A DNA stretch of 64,000 nt from Variovorax sp. JS1663. GTDB taxonomy: Bacteria > Pseudomonadota > Gammaproteobacteria > Burkholderiales > Burkholderiaceae_C. Made by a program: the position numbers and the translations under genes. Below are positions 17,226-24,998 of the stretch, in pieces (the stretch's first letter is position 1; each line of letters begins with the position of its first letter). Under the pieces are notes generated by a model, which saw only the letters and a list, made by a program, of their open reading frames with translations, searched no databases and was not told the DNA's origin. Where the stretch lies: positions 1 through 64,000 of the forward strand of contig NZ_LYMK01000011.1 of the NCBI RefSeq assembly GCF_002157355.1. Direction: 5' to 3'.

Positions 17226-17465
17226 CTGGAGTTCGCCGAACGCAAGGACAACGAATTCGTCGCCAGTGCCGATCTGCTGATCACTGACATGCAGGGTCGC
17301 CCGGTGCTCGAACTGCTCGACGTCGATCCCATGGTCAACGTCAATCTGCCCGACGGCCGCTATCGCGTCATGGCCAGCCTCCATGGCCAGACCGAGACCC
17401 GGCTCGTGAAGGTGCGCGGAAGGGCCGGCGAGAACCTGCCCTTCCACTGGAAGGGCCAGTCCTGA
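17226..17465 (+). pseudogene. 5'-truncated carboxypeptidase-regulatory-like domain protein
   Basis: In this frame 79 codons encode a beta-sandwich-like segment (FVASADLLITDMQGRPVLEL, then NLPDGRYRVMA) ending in FHWKGQS and a TGA. Related short secreted proteins carry a signal peptide and about 40 more residues before this point. Here the upstream frame gives unrelated sequence with no usable start and no signal peptide. It reads as the 3' remnant of a small periplasmic protein gene. Confidence 0.5.
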
Positions 17466-17529
17466 TCGCTCGCGCCAGGCGCGCGCTGCTTGGTTTCATC
17501 CGTCGTGCGCGGTGCGCTTGACGAGCAAT

Positions 17530-18297
17530 TCAGGGCGCCTTGCGCAATTCTTGCAACAGATCCGTCAGCCTCGAGGCCTTCGCCGCTGCGTGCTTGCCGG
17601 CCGCGTCTGCGAGCTTGCTCTTGGCAGCGTCGTTCCTGGTCGCAGCAACGGCGGCCTTGTCCTTGTCTGCTGATGCTGCATCCTGCCCGAGCTGCAGTTC
17701 CGCGGCGTATTTGTCGGGGGCCAGGATGGTCAGGTCCTTGACGATCTTGCCGGCCTCGGTCGCGAGAAAGTACAGCGCCACGTAATCGTTCTTCTTCTCG
17801 GCCGCTTCCGCCTGCACCAGCAAACCCTCGGCGGAGGTGATCGTCGCCATCAGCGTTTGTGCCCGGCTCATCAAGGCGTCGTAGGCCTCTTGCGACGCCA
17901 TGGCCGCGGTCTGGGCGTCGAGCAGCGTTTTGGCCGCAGTCGCGGCTTCAGTTGCTGCATCCTTCACCTCTTTTTCTTGCGCTGTCAGCGAGCCATCGAA
18001 GTCGGCGACGACCTTGTCGACGCGCTTCTGGTCCTCCTTGATCTCCTCCTGCGCAAGGCTGACCTTCTGGGTCGCAGATGTGGTGACTTTCTTCAACCTC
18101 TGCACCAGAGGATCGGATGCCGCCTGATACGCCTGCCCGGCCTTGGTCACTTCGGCGATCTTCGCTTCCAACGCCTTGATCTCACCCTGCAGAGAACTCG
18201 CGCTCCTGTTCAGTTCGGTGATCCGGTCCAGGTCCTCTTTCAGCTTCAGCCTCTTGGCCTCGAGTTCATTCACGGGAGTTTCGGCCAACGCGGGCAT
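17530..18297 (-). CDS. coiled-coil protein, unknown function
   Basis: This 255-residue protein is dominated by heptad-like Ala, Glu, Lys and Leu sequence (about 15-130), with a less regular C-terminal half and an Ala/Lys-rich tail. No signal peptide or membrane span is visible. The ATG at 18297 has GGAG 5 bp upstream, so the longer frame from 18369 is rejected. It is the last leftward gene after the DUF4157 and isoprenyl-synthase-like genes, separated from the latter by 160 bp, so it may belong to the same unit. No family is recognised. Confidence 0.7.
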   Translation of the reverse strand: MPALAETPVNELEAKRLKLKEDLDRITELNRSASSLQGEIKALEAKIAEVTKAGQAYQAASDPLVQRLKKVTTSATQKVSLAQEEIKEDQKRVDKVVADFDGSLTAQEKEVKDAATEAATAAKTLLDAQTAAMASQEAYDALMSRAQTLMATITSAEGLLVQAEAAEKKNDYVALYFLATEAGKIVKDLTILAPDKYAAELQLGQDAASADKDKAAVAATRNDAAKSKLADAAGKHAAAKASRLTDLLQELRKAP

Positions 18298-18457
18298 GAT
18301 GGCTCCTTCACGAAGATGGGCGACCGAGACAGGCGGACCACGCAGCTCGACTGTCACTGCCGGCAGCAAAGTCCCGTGGCCAGTCTAGGGAACGGAACCC
18401 TCACGCGCAAGATGGGGGTCCTCAAAAGTGGGGACCGATTGGCGTCTGTCTGCCGAT

Positions 18458-19435
18458 CTACCCCGTTGGACCGTCGCCCGCGTCGACGGCCAGGTCATCG
18501 AAGACGCCGCGAGCGAAGCCTGTCAGGGTGTCTCTTCCCAGTTCGGCCAGGGGTTGGCGATCGATCTTTGCCATACCGAGCGATGCCAATGCGAGATCTC
18601 GCTCCTGCAATGCTGCGGCGAGCACGGCTTGAGCGGACCCGGAAGAAATCAGGAGTCTGCGCAACTCGCGCGATGCACCCAGCGACCACAGGCGTTGGAC
18701 CTCTGTGCGATGGGCCCCGTGCATGCCGTGCACCAGGACCATGTTGCACCCCTTGCGTCCCGCAAGGTCACCGATGCCGCGCGGGGCGACGATCGAGTCC
18801 AGGTCGTCCAGCAGTTGCAACATGACGCCGACATGTTCGCCAAACGAGTGATAGGGCGCCGGATCGGCATGTGCGATGACGGCGCCCCCTGCACACATCA
18901 ATGCCAGGCCGGCACCCGTCTTGCCGCGAAGGATGCTCCATCCTTGTTCAACGGACGGGGTCTCGAGGGTCAGATCGAGATCCTGCCCTGCGCCGGTCCG
19001 GAGTGTTGCCTGGGCGAATCGAGCAGTCAGAGCGGGACCGAAATCTGCCTCGAGCAGGGTGCGCCACGCAAGGGTCAGGGCTCCCGCCGACAGCGTGATG
19101 GTTCGGGCCTCCCCGGCGTCTTGCCATAGCGCCCCCGCACAGTCGCGGTCGGACAGGTCGTCGAGCCAGCGCGTACAGGTGATCACCAACAGGCAAGCAG
19201 CGCTGAGGGGCGCCGCACGCACCGGGGCGCCACCCGCCGCCGCGCACGATGCGAGCGGCAACAGGGCAGTCGGGGGCAGGCCGGGATCGATCAGACGCTC
19301 ATGAAGGCGGCGCTCCAGTTCCGGCCATTCGCAGGACCGCGCCGCCTCCCGCAGACATGCGACGACGGCTGCGACCGAGGGGCCCAATGGATCGGCGACG
19401 CGCGATACGCGCTCCTGCTCACTTCCAAGCCGCAT
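18458..19435 (-). CDS. isoprenyl-synthase-fold protein (polyprenyl synthetase-like)
   Basis: This 325-residue all-helical protein has the hallmarks of type I isoprenyl synthases: a first Asp-rich motif DDLSD (92-96), LRGKTG (169-174), GQDLDL and a second Asp-rich motif LLDDLDS (208-214) in which the last Asp is Ser. The rest is divergent from FPP/GGPP synthases, so the substrate cannot be assigned. ComQ-type peptide prenyltransferases share this fold. The start overlaps the end of the DUF4157 gene by 17 bp, so the two are translationally coupled and probably work together. The TTG/ATG choice is clear only from the overlap; no strong ribosome site is seen. Confidence 0.7.
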   Translation of the reverse strand: MRLGSEQERVSRVADPLGPSVAAVVACLREAARSCEWPELERRLHERLIDPGLPPTALLPLASCAAAGGAPVRAAPLSAACLLVITCTRWLDDLSDRDCAGALWQDAGEARTITLSAGALTLAWRTLLEADFGPALTARFAQATLRTGAGQDLDLTLETPSVEQGWSILRGKTGAGLALMCAGGAVIAHADPAPYHSFGEHVGVMLQLLDDLDSIVAPRGIGDLAGRKGCNMVLVHGMHGAHRTEVQRLWSLGASRELRRLLISSGSAQAVLAAALQERDLALASLGMAKIDRQPLAELGRDTLTGFARGVFDDLAVDAGDGPTG

Positions 19436-20774
19436 CGATGTCGTCAGCAGGGGCCGCCACCACGCCGGACAGCCATGCCCACTTCTCCAGCGGCGTGGCA
19501 TCGAACACGTTGCTGCTGGTGCACTGTTCCTTCCAGTGCACCTCGAAGACCACGCCCGAGACCAGCATCGCCATGTGCAGCCCCCCACGCGCCGTGAGCA
19601 CGCCGAACGGGACCTTCTTCAACTTCGCCAGCGAAGTGGCGTCCGGATGGGTGCCGGTTCCCCCTTTGGGCGAATAGTTCGTGACCAGTTTGTCTTTCTC
19701 GATCGGGATGTCGTAGTAGGTGCCCTTGCTGCGGGCCACCTGCGCCGAGTAGGCGTGCTCGGTGTCGTCAGCCCCGCCGGGCTTCTTGTCGACGAATTTG
19801 GTGTCTGGATTCCAATACACGGCCTTCCATCCAGCTTGCGTTTGGAGTTCCTGGATCAGCTCGGTTCCCTTGAGCTTGCCTCCGCTGCGCTTGTTGGCAG
19901 CGGCCATGATTTTGGAGAACGTCGCTCCATGCCCCTTGGCCGCGAAGGTCTCGCGCAGGACCTGAACCGTGTATTCGGTGCAGTCGGTTGGGCTCGGGGC
20001 TGGCGTGCGGCCCTGCCCGAGGTCCGCGGCCTTGCCCCCGACGTGCGTGCCGGCACCACTTTCGAGCAGTTGGATGTCGTGCGCCACGTCCATCCGTTCG
20101 GCCTTGGCAGCCGCCAGTTGTCCGAAGGACGACCCGGGCCGGTCGATGACGGCATCCAGTTCCGCCAGTCGCGCCTTCTTCTCCGCGAGAGGATTGACCT
20201 GTCCTTCCTCGCAGCTCCTGCAGCCTGCAACGCATCGCTGCTGAAGGCCGGGCGGGGCCGGCGTGAGGCCGCGCTCCCCGGCCCGAAGTCGCGCCCAATA
20301 CGCTGCAGGGATGCCCGCGGCGCGGTCCCGTTCCAGCGAATCGATGCTCTCCGCATGACCTTGTCCGGCGACGAATCCATTGCGGGCCCCGTCGTGGTCC
20401 AGCGCGCGGCCAAGCCGTTGCTGGGCAACGTGCGCAAGCTCGTGCGCGATCAGGCCTCGCGACAGCGGGTGCCAGAGCTGGTAGGCCCAAGGCTGAACGT
20501 ACACATGTTCGCCTTCCGTCAATGCGACGGCGCCCGCACTCCTCGCGCGGCGCCCGCCGTCGTCATCCGCGTGGACACGGACGGTACTGAAGTCGAACCC
20601 CAGGATGCGCTCTGCGTCCTGACGGCCCTCGGCCGGCAGCGGCCCGGCAGCATGGGCTGTCGGCTCCAGGCGCCTCCCGACTCCGCGTTGAGCCGCGGAT
20701 CGGGCCCCGACCTGATCGGCCTCGGCTTCGTAGCCAGAGCCGACGGAAACTGACCGTCTCTGTCCGCGCGCCAT
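19419..20774 (-). CDS. DUF4157 protein with C-terminal putative cysteine-hydrolase region
   Basis: This 451-residue protein has a DUF4157 domain (about 45-122) with ILGFDFSTVRVH and the zinc-protease-like HELAH (111-115). A Cys-rich linker follows (C181, C185, C188), then a charged helical stretch (190-240) and a C-terminal domain in which DCTEY (Cys265) and GGLH (His400) could form a papain-like or NlpC/P60-like dyad. DUF4157 proteins are often linked to contractile injection systems and carry varied C-terminal enzymatic domains; that is family knowledge, and no injection genes are in this window. ATG at 20774 has a GAGGG site upstream. It overlaps the isoprenyl-synthase-like gene. Confidence 0.78.
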   Translation of the reverse strand: MARGQRRSVSVGSGYEAEADQVGARSAAQRGVGRRLEPTAHAAGPLPAEGRQDAERILGFDFSTVRVHADDDGGRRARSAGAVALTEGEHVYVQPWAYQLWHPLSRGLIAHELAHVAQQRLGRALDHDGARNGFVAGQGHAESIDSLERDRAAGIPAAYWARLRAGERGLTPAPPGLQQRCVAGCRSCEEGQVNPLAEKKARLAELDAVIDRPGSSFGQLAAAKAERMDVAHDIQLLESGAGTHVGGKAADLGQGRTPAPSPTDCTEYTVQVLRETFAAKGHGATFSKIMAAANKRSGGKLKGTELIQELQTQAGWKAVYWNPDTKFVDKKPGGADDTEHAYSAQVARSKGTYYDIPIEKDKLVTNYSPKGGTGTHPDATSLAKLKKVPFGVLTARGGLHMAMLVSGVVFEVHWKEQCTSSNVFDATPLEKWAWLSGVVAAPADDIDAAWK

Positions 20775-21208
20775 CGTCTTGCCCTCTTTTCTCAGAGTCT
20801 GCCCACCTTGACGGACTTGTCAACAGTGGAGCGAGCAAGAAACAAGGCGTGTCAACGGGCCGCCGTCGCGATCCGCTACGCCGGAATCGCGCTGGTCGGC
20901 CGCGCCGAGGTGCGTCGGCCAGTTCGAAGGACGGATGACGCTGGGCGACGAGTTGCGTCGAGAGAATTGGGGACAGTCCCGGCATCGAGGAACCGCCCAT
21001 AACGGGAGGGCGCCGAAGCAACCTCTACCAGCGCCGGATGACTGTCAGTTTGCAGCATGAAGCGATCCGTGGCTTTTGTCTGTGCGACGTCGCACGGTTC
21101 ATTGTGCGATGGCGAACATTGTTTTCGGGTGAGGTACCTATAATCGACAGGCTCGTACTCCGAGCACATCCAAGGTCATCCCCGAAGTCAGAATTCCGGA
21201 AAAAAGCG
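20775..21208. other. 434-bp intergenic region between DUF4157 and Crp-like genes
   Basis: No credible gene is found; the short ORFs here have no family-like sequence. On the minus strand a perfect TTGACA lies near 20825, but no good -10 follows at 17 bp. On the plus strand TATAAT at 21139-21144 could be the -10 box for the Crp-like gene, with no clear -35. The AT content rises toward the Crp-like gene. Confidence 0.4.
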
Positions 21209-21925
21209 ATGGACCTTCGGCTTGAACCGAGAAAGAACCGCCTGCTTGACGCACTGCCCGAAGCCGAATGGCAGCGTTGGCTTCCGCAACTGGAAGCAGT
21301 CGAGATGCCGCTGGGCCAAGTGCTGTATGAGTCGGGCGCCACGTTGAGCCACGTCTACTTTCCGACCACCGCCATCGTTTCCTTGCTGTACGTCATGGAG
21401 AACGGCGCTTCCGCGGAGATCGCCGTGGTCGGCAACGAAGGTGTCGTGGGCATCTCGCTGTTCATGGGGGGAGAGTCCACGCCCAGTCGTGCCGTAGTGC
21501 AGAGCGCAGGTCAGGGCGTCCGGCTCAAGTCACAGGTGATCAAGGAGGAGTTCAACAGGGCCCCGGTCCTTCACCTCCTGCTGCGCTACACCCAGGCGCT
21601 GATCACGCAGATGGCGCAAACGGCGGTCTGCAACCGGCATCACTCGCTGGACCAGCAACTGTCCCGCTGGCTGCTGCTGAGCCTGGACCGGCTGCAGGGC
21701 ACTGAGCTCGTGATGACGCAGGAACTGATCGCCAACATGCTCGGCGTGCGCCGCGAAGGCGTGACCGAAGGCGCACTCAAGCTGCAGAGGGCCGGTCTGA
21801 TCAGTTATGCGCGGGGGCACATCTCGGTGCTGGACCGGCAAGGGCTGGAGCGGCGCTCCTGCGAGTGCTATGCGGTGGTCAAGAAAGAATACGACAGGCT
21901 TCTTCCGGACAAGATAGCCATCTAG
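21209..21925 (+). CDS. Crp/Fnr-family transcriptional regulator
   Basis: This 238-residue regulator has a cyclic-nucleotide-binding-like beta-barrel (about 20-130, YFPTTAIVSLLYVMENGASAEIAVVGNEGVVG) and a C-terminal winged helix-turn-helix (about 165-225, with MTQELIANMLGVRREGVTEG). The barrel lacks the canonical cAMP phosphate-binding Arg-Ser motif and Fnr cysteines, so the signal is unknown. The start is set by GGAAAAAA upstream; the longer frame from 21038 adds unrelated residues. It resembles a second regulator at 23028. Confidence 0.88.
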   Translation: MDLRLEPRKNRLLDALPEAEWQRWLPQLEAVEMPLGQVLYESGATLSHVYFPTTAIVSLLYVMENGASAEIAVVGNEGVVGISLFMGGESTPSRAVVQSAGQGVRLKSQVIKEEFNRAPVLHLLLRYTQALITQMAQTAVCNRHHSLDQQLSRWLLLSLDRLQGTELVMTQELIANMLGVRREGVTEGALKLQRAGLISYARGHISVLDRQGLERRSCECYAVVKKEYDRLLPDKIAI

Positions 21926-22001
21926 ACCGGCCGAATTTCATGCCGCGCCCCAGTCGGCGTGAGCGTCTCGGACTCCGTCCCGACGAACAGGATGTGGCGC
22001 C

Positions 22002-22559
22002 ATGCATCGATCCGAGGACATCGCAACCAGGCTGCTGGGTTCGCGCTATGACGCTCTCGACGAGCGAACGAAGCGCATCGCGCGGCACGTGGCGGAGCGA
22101 ACGCATGTGTCGCGCAATGTCGTGCAAGACGCCGATGGCGGGCAATCGTTCGGCCAGCGCGCGGCAGACGCGGTCGCATCCTTCGGTGGCTCCTGGACCT
22201 TCGTCGGGCTCTTCGGCACGACCATGCTGCTGTGGGTCGCGCTCAACGCGCTGCTCCTGGCTACCCGCGGTACGACCTTCGACCCCTACCCGTTCATCCT
22301 GCTCAACCTGTTTCTTTCCATGCTGGCGGCGGTGCAGGCGCCGATCATCCTGATGTCGCAGAACAGGCAATCCGAGAAGGACCGGATTCATGCGGAGCAC
22401 GACTATGAGGTCAACCTGAAGGCCGAGCTCGAGATCATGCTGCTGCACGACAAGATCGACCAGTTGCGCGAGCGGCAATGGGAAGAGTTGCTGGAGATCC
22501 AGAAACAGCAGCTCGCGCTGCTGAAGGGATTGCTCGAGAGGACGACGCCGTCGTCATAG
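22002..22559 (+). CDS. DUF1003 membrane protein
   Basis: This 185-residue protein has two central hydrophobic helices (about 65-85 and 95-118) separated by DPYPFILLNL, followed by SQNRQSEKDR and a charged helical tail, the pattern of DUF1003. The N-terminal 50 residues are soluble. The family has no settled function. It follows the Crp-like gene by 76 bp in the same direction and may be its target or simply co-expressed. Confidence 0.88.
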   Translation: MHRSEDIATRLLGSRYDALDERTKRIARHVAERTHVSRNVVQDADGGQSFGQRAADAVASFGGSWTFVGLFGTTMLLWVALNALLLATRGTTFDPYPFILLNLFLSMLAAVQAPIILMSQNRQSEKDRIHAEHDYEVNLKAELEIMLLHDKIDQLRERQWEELLEIQKQQLALLKGLLERTTPSS

Positions 22560-22573
22560 CGTCGTGGCGAGCC

Positions 22574-22894
22574 TCAGCGTGAACCTGTCGGGTTCATGAT
22601 CTTCGAGGCATCCGCCACCTGCTGAGTCATCTGGGCCTGTGCTTCGGCCGCGATCCCCATGAGGCTCTCGGCATGCTCTCGCGCGAAGGTCGAATAGTTT
22701 TCCGTGAGACTGCGGATCAGGTCGGCCTGGGCCCCTGACGCGGCGGCTCCTCCAAAGGCCTTCTGTGCCAGCTCCAGGTACTTCTGTGCACTGGTATTGA
22801 CCAGGTCGGTCATGTCCTGCGACTGCGCAAAACGCGTGATGAGCTCTGCATTCGCGGTCGAAAGCTTGACAAAGGGTTGGGTGAGGTCTTGCAT
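22574..22894 (-). CDS. phasin family protein
   Basis: This 106-residue amphipathic, helical, Ala/Gln-rich protein has the phasin signature (FVKLSTANAELITRFAQSQDM, later EHAESLMGIAAEAQAQM). Phasins coat polyhydroxyalkanoate granules and help set their number and size. The ATG at 22894 is preceded by AAGGAC; the longer frame from 22930 is unlikely. It is divergent from the second Crp-like regulator. Small and isolated, it is not in a pha operon here. Confidence 0.78.
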   Translation of the reverse strand: MQDLTQPFVKLSTANAELITRFAQSQDMTDLVNTSAQKYLELAQKAFGGAAASGAQADLIRSLTENYSTFAREHAESLMGIAAEAQAQMTQQVADASKIMNPTGSR

Positions 22895-23027
22895 TGCGGT
22901 CCTTTTCGGCGGTTGCCGATCAAGCATCATTTATAAGACGCCTTCGCCATCAGGTCTGTGCGCTGGCAGACAGTCGCGCCGGACAATTGCGCGCAGAGTG
23001 GCTCGTCCCCATCCCACGGAGCATTCC

Positions 23028-23717
23028 TTGGCCGCGATCGAGAACCACCTCATCGAACTGCTCCCGCGCAAAGACTGTCGGCGTCTGCTGGACGTCTGCG
23101 AACCGACCAACCTGGTCCTGGCCGACGTGATCCACGAGCCGGGCGCCGTAACCCGGCACGTCTACTTTCCGGTCGACGGCTTCATTTCTCTGGTGGCGCA
23201 GATCGACGAGCATCCCGGACTGGAAGTCGCCATGGTGGGTCGCGAAGGGATGCTGGGCTCGAACCTTGCCCTTGGCGTGGAGAGCGCAACCTTGCGCGCA
23301 CTGGTGCAAGGTGCCGGTGCGGCCTGGCGCATCACCGCTGCCGACTTCCGGCGCGAACTGGCACGCAGCGCGCCCTTGCGACGGATCCTGGACCGCTACA
23401 TCCAGGTCTCGATGTCGCAACTGGCCGCATCGGCCGCCTGCCTGCGCTTCCACCAGATCGGCCCGCGCCTCGCGCGTTGGCTCCTGATGAGCCAGGACCG
23501 CGCGCATGCCGACAGCTTTCACGTCACGCAAGAGTTTCTTGCCTACATGCTGGGCGTGCGCCGTGTGGGCATCACGGTCGCCGCCGGTGGCCTGCAGCGC
23601 TGCGGCTTGATCGCGTACAACCGCGGCACCCTCAGCGTGCTCGATCGCCCGGGACTCGAAGCAACGGCCTGCGCCTGCTATGCCGCTGACAGGAAATGCT
23701 ATGCGGGATTGCTTTGA
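23028..23717 (+). CDS. second Crp/Fnr-family regulator, TTG start
   Basis: This 229-residue protein has the same layout as the regulator at 21209: N-terminal barrel (HVYFPVDGFISLVAQID, later EVAMVGREGMLGSNLALG) and C-terminal winged helix-turn-helix (FHVTQEFLAYMLGVRRVGIT). A TTG at 23028 is taken as the start because GGAG ends 6 bp before it and the family N-terminus NHLIELLPRKD fits. A GTG at 22998 in frame has no ribosome site. No cAMP- or iron-sulfur-binding residues are evident. It could control the divergent phasin gene. Confidence 0.85.
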   Translation: MAAIENHLIELLPRKDCRRLLDVCEPTNLVLADVIHEPGAVTRHVYFPVDGFISLVAQIDEHPGLEVAMVGREGMLGSNLALGVESATLRALVQGAGAAWRITAADFRRELARSAPLRRILDRYIQVSMSQLAASAACLRFHQIGPRLARWLLMSQDRAHADSFHVTQEFLAYMLGVRRVGITVAAGGLQRCGLIAYNRGTLSVLDRPGLEATACACYAADRKCYAGLL

Positions 23718-23833
23718 TCCGGCGCGTGGCATCCGCGCCGTCCATGCCGTGTCTGTGCGCTGCCGAACTGACTGGTGGCGGCACCTGGAGTAGAACGGAA
23801 CATCGGGCTCGCCCCGTTCAAAAGCAAGGCACC

Positions 23834-24100
23834 ATGGAATACGACCGCGACTCAACGCGCCTCTCCTATCACGGCTGGGAGATCCGCAGCCACCTCACCA
23901 GCGCTTCCTTCGACGGCACCGTGGCCGCGGGGGCCATGTTGTACTTCGAAGAGGCATGCCAGTGCCACATCATCTCGTGCAGGCAATTCGCCAACGCCGG
24001 CGATGCCATCCAGGCCATTGAAACCAGGGCGTCGCTCTGGATCGACGACCGCGAAAGCCATCCCAGGACCTCCTATGTCGAACCCTCCCTTCTTTCATGA
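23834..24100 (+). CDS. hypothetical protein, 88 residues
   Basis: ATG at 23834 follows AAGG at good spacing. The product (YHGWEIRSHLTSASFDGTVAAGAML) has a compact mixed alpha/beta look with two Cys in CQCHIISC and no signal peptide. It overlaps the next gene by 26 bp, so the pair is probably co-translated. I do not recognise the family. Confidence 0.6.
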   Translation: MEYDRDSTRLSYHGWEIRSHLTSASFDGTVAAGAMLYFEEACQCHIISCRQFANAGDAIQAIETRASLWIDDRESHPRTSYVEPSLLS

Positions 24101-24347
24101 GGCCTCGGGCGCGGTCCATTTCTGGGTGCCCATCGACGACAAGCTCGTCGGCGCAAGCATCGGCAAGGAAACGCTGCACTACTGCTATCGGTCGACCGCC
24201 ATCGACGACCAGCCGCTGGAGACCTACAAGCTTCACGCACAGGAGCTCGATGCGGCCGTGCGCCGGCGCGTCGCGGGTGGCTCCCGCGAGCCGGTGATGC
24301 TGCGCGACCACGACCTGCACGAGCCAGTGGGCAAGGGCATCGAATAA
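24075..24347 (+). CDS. small protein resembling DUF1488
   Basis: This 90-residue protein contains VHFWVPIDDKLVGASIGKET, then HYCYRS and a helical end with AAVRRRVAGGSREPVMLRDHDL. The strand-rich start and the AVRRRV..G..EPVMLR end resemble the DUF1488 group of small proteobacterial proteins of unknown function. The match is from memory of the pattern, so it is only moderately sure. The start overlaps the preceding gene. Confidence 0.6.
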   Translation: MSNPPFFHEASGAVHFWVPIDDKLVGASIGKETLHYCYRSTAIDDQPLETYKLHAQELDAAVRRRVAGGSREPVMLRDHDLHEPVGKGIE

Positions 24348-24368
24348 GCCCGAGGTGCGCAATCCCGC

Positions 24369-24998
24369 CTACAGCAGGCTTCGCAGCTTCACGAAGGCCA
24401 GGCCTGCCATGACGGCGTCGTCGAGTGCGTCGTGCGCCGCACGCAGCGGCAGGCCCAGGTCATTCATCATCGTCGCGAAACGCAGGTCGATGGTGCCGCC
24501 GCGCAGATGAGCGGAGAGCTGCCGGTTCCTGTAGTCGTAGTACATGGCCGATACCTCGATCTTCGGCTGCGGCAGTCGCAGACCCAGCAAGGGCCAGATC
24601 TCGCGGTTGAGCATCGCGACGTCGAACTCCAGGTAGTAGCCCACCAGGGGGCGGCTACCGATGAAATCCATCAGCCGGCGCATCGCCTGCGCCGCATCGA
24701 TGCCGAGTGCGACATCCTGCTCGCGCAGCCGGTGCACCCGCATGTTCTCGGCGGTCATCGCCCGCTCGGGCCGCACCAGCAGTTCGAGGCGCTGGCTGGT
24801 CATCAGCCGGTTGCCGACGATGCGCACTGCCGCGATCGAGATGATGCGATCGTGGCGCACGTCCAGTCCGGTGGTCTCGCAGTCGAGCGTCACCCACTCG
24901 CCTTCGGGCGGCGCGTCGTACATGAACGCGAAGTGCGGATCGGCCAGGTGATAGAGCAGCCATCTGCGACGCAGCGCACCCGGCCATCGTGCCTTCAT
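24369..24998 (-). CDS. DEDDh-type 3'-5' exonuclease (DnaQ-like)
   Basis: This 209-residue protein has the exonuclease motifs DCETTGLD (Exo I, Asp and Glu), a central YYLEFDVAMLN segment (Exo II) and HDALDDAV (Exo III, the His of DEDDh). It probably degrades single-stranded or nicked nucleic acid. Its ATG overlaps the stop of the upstream nucleotidyltransferase-like gene (ATGA at 24995-24998), so it is the last gene of the acs operon. Relatives adjacent to DUF294 proteins are common in proteobacteria; their joint role is unclear. Confidence 0.87.
   Translation of the reverse strand: MKARWPGALRRRWLLYHLADPHFAFMYDAPPEGEWVTLDCETTGLDVRHDRIISIAAVRIVGNRLMTSQRLELLVRPERAMTAENMRVHRLREQDVALGIDAAQAMRRLMDFIGSRPLVGYYLEFDVAMLNREIWPLLGLRLPQPKIEVSAMYYDYRNRQLSAHLRGGTIDLRFATMMNDLGLPLRAAHDALDDAVMAGLAFVKLRSLL

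Noticed and set aside
20876..21169. 97-codon leftward frame in the intergenic region upstream of the Crp-like gene
   Set aside because: No ribosome site, no recognisable family and no codon-usage support.
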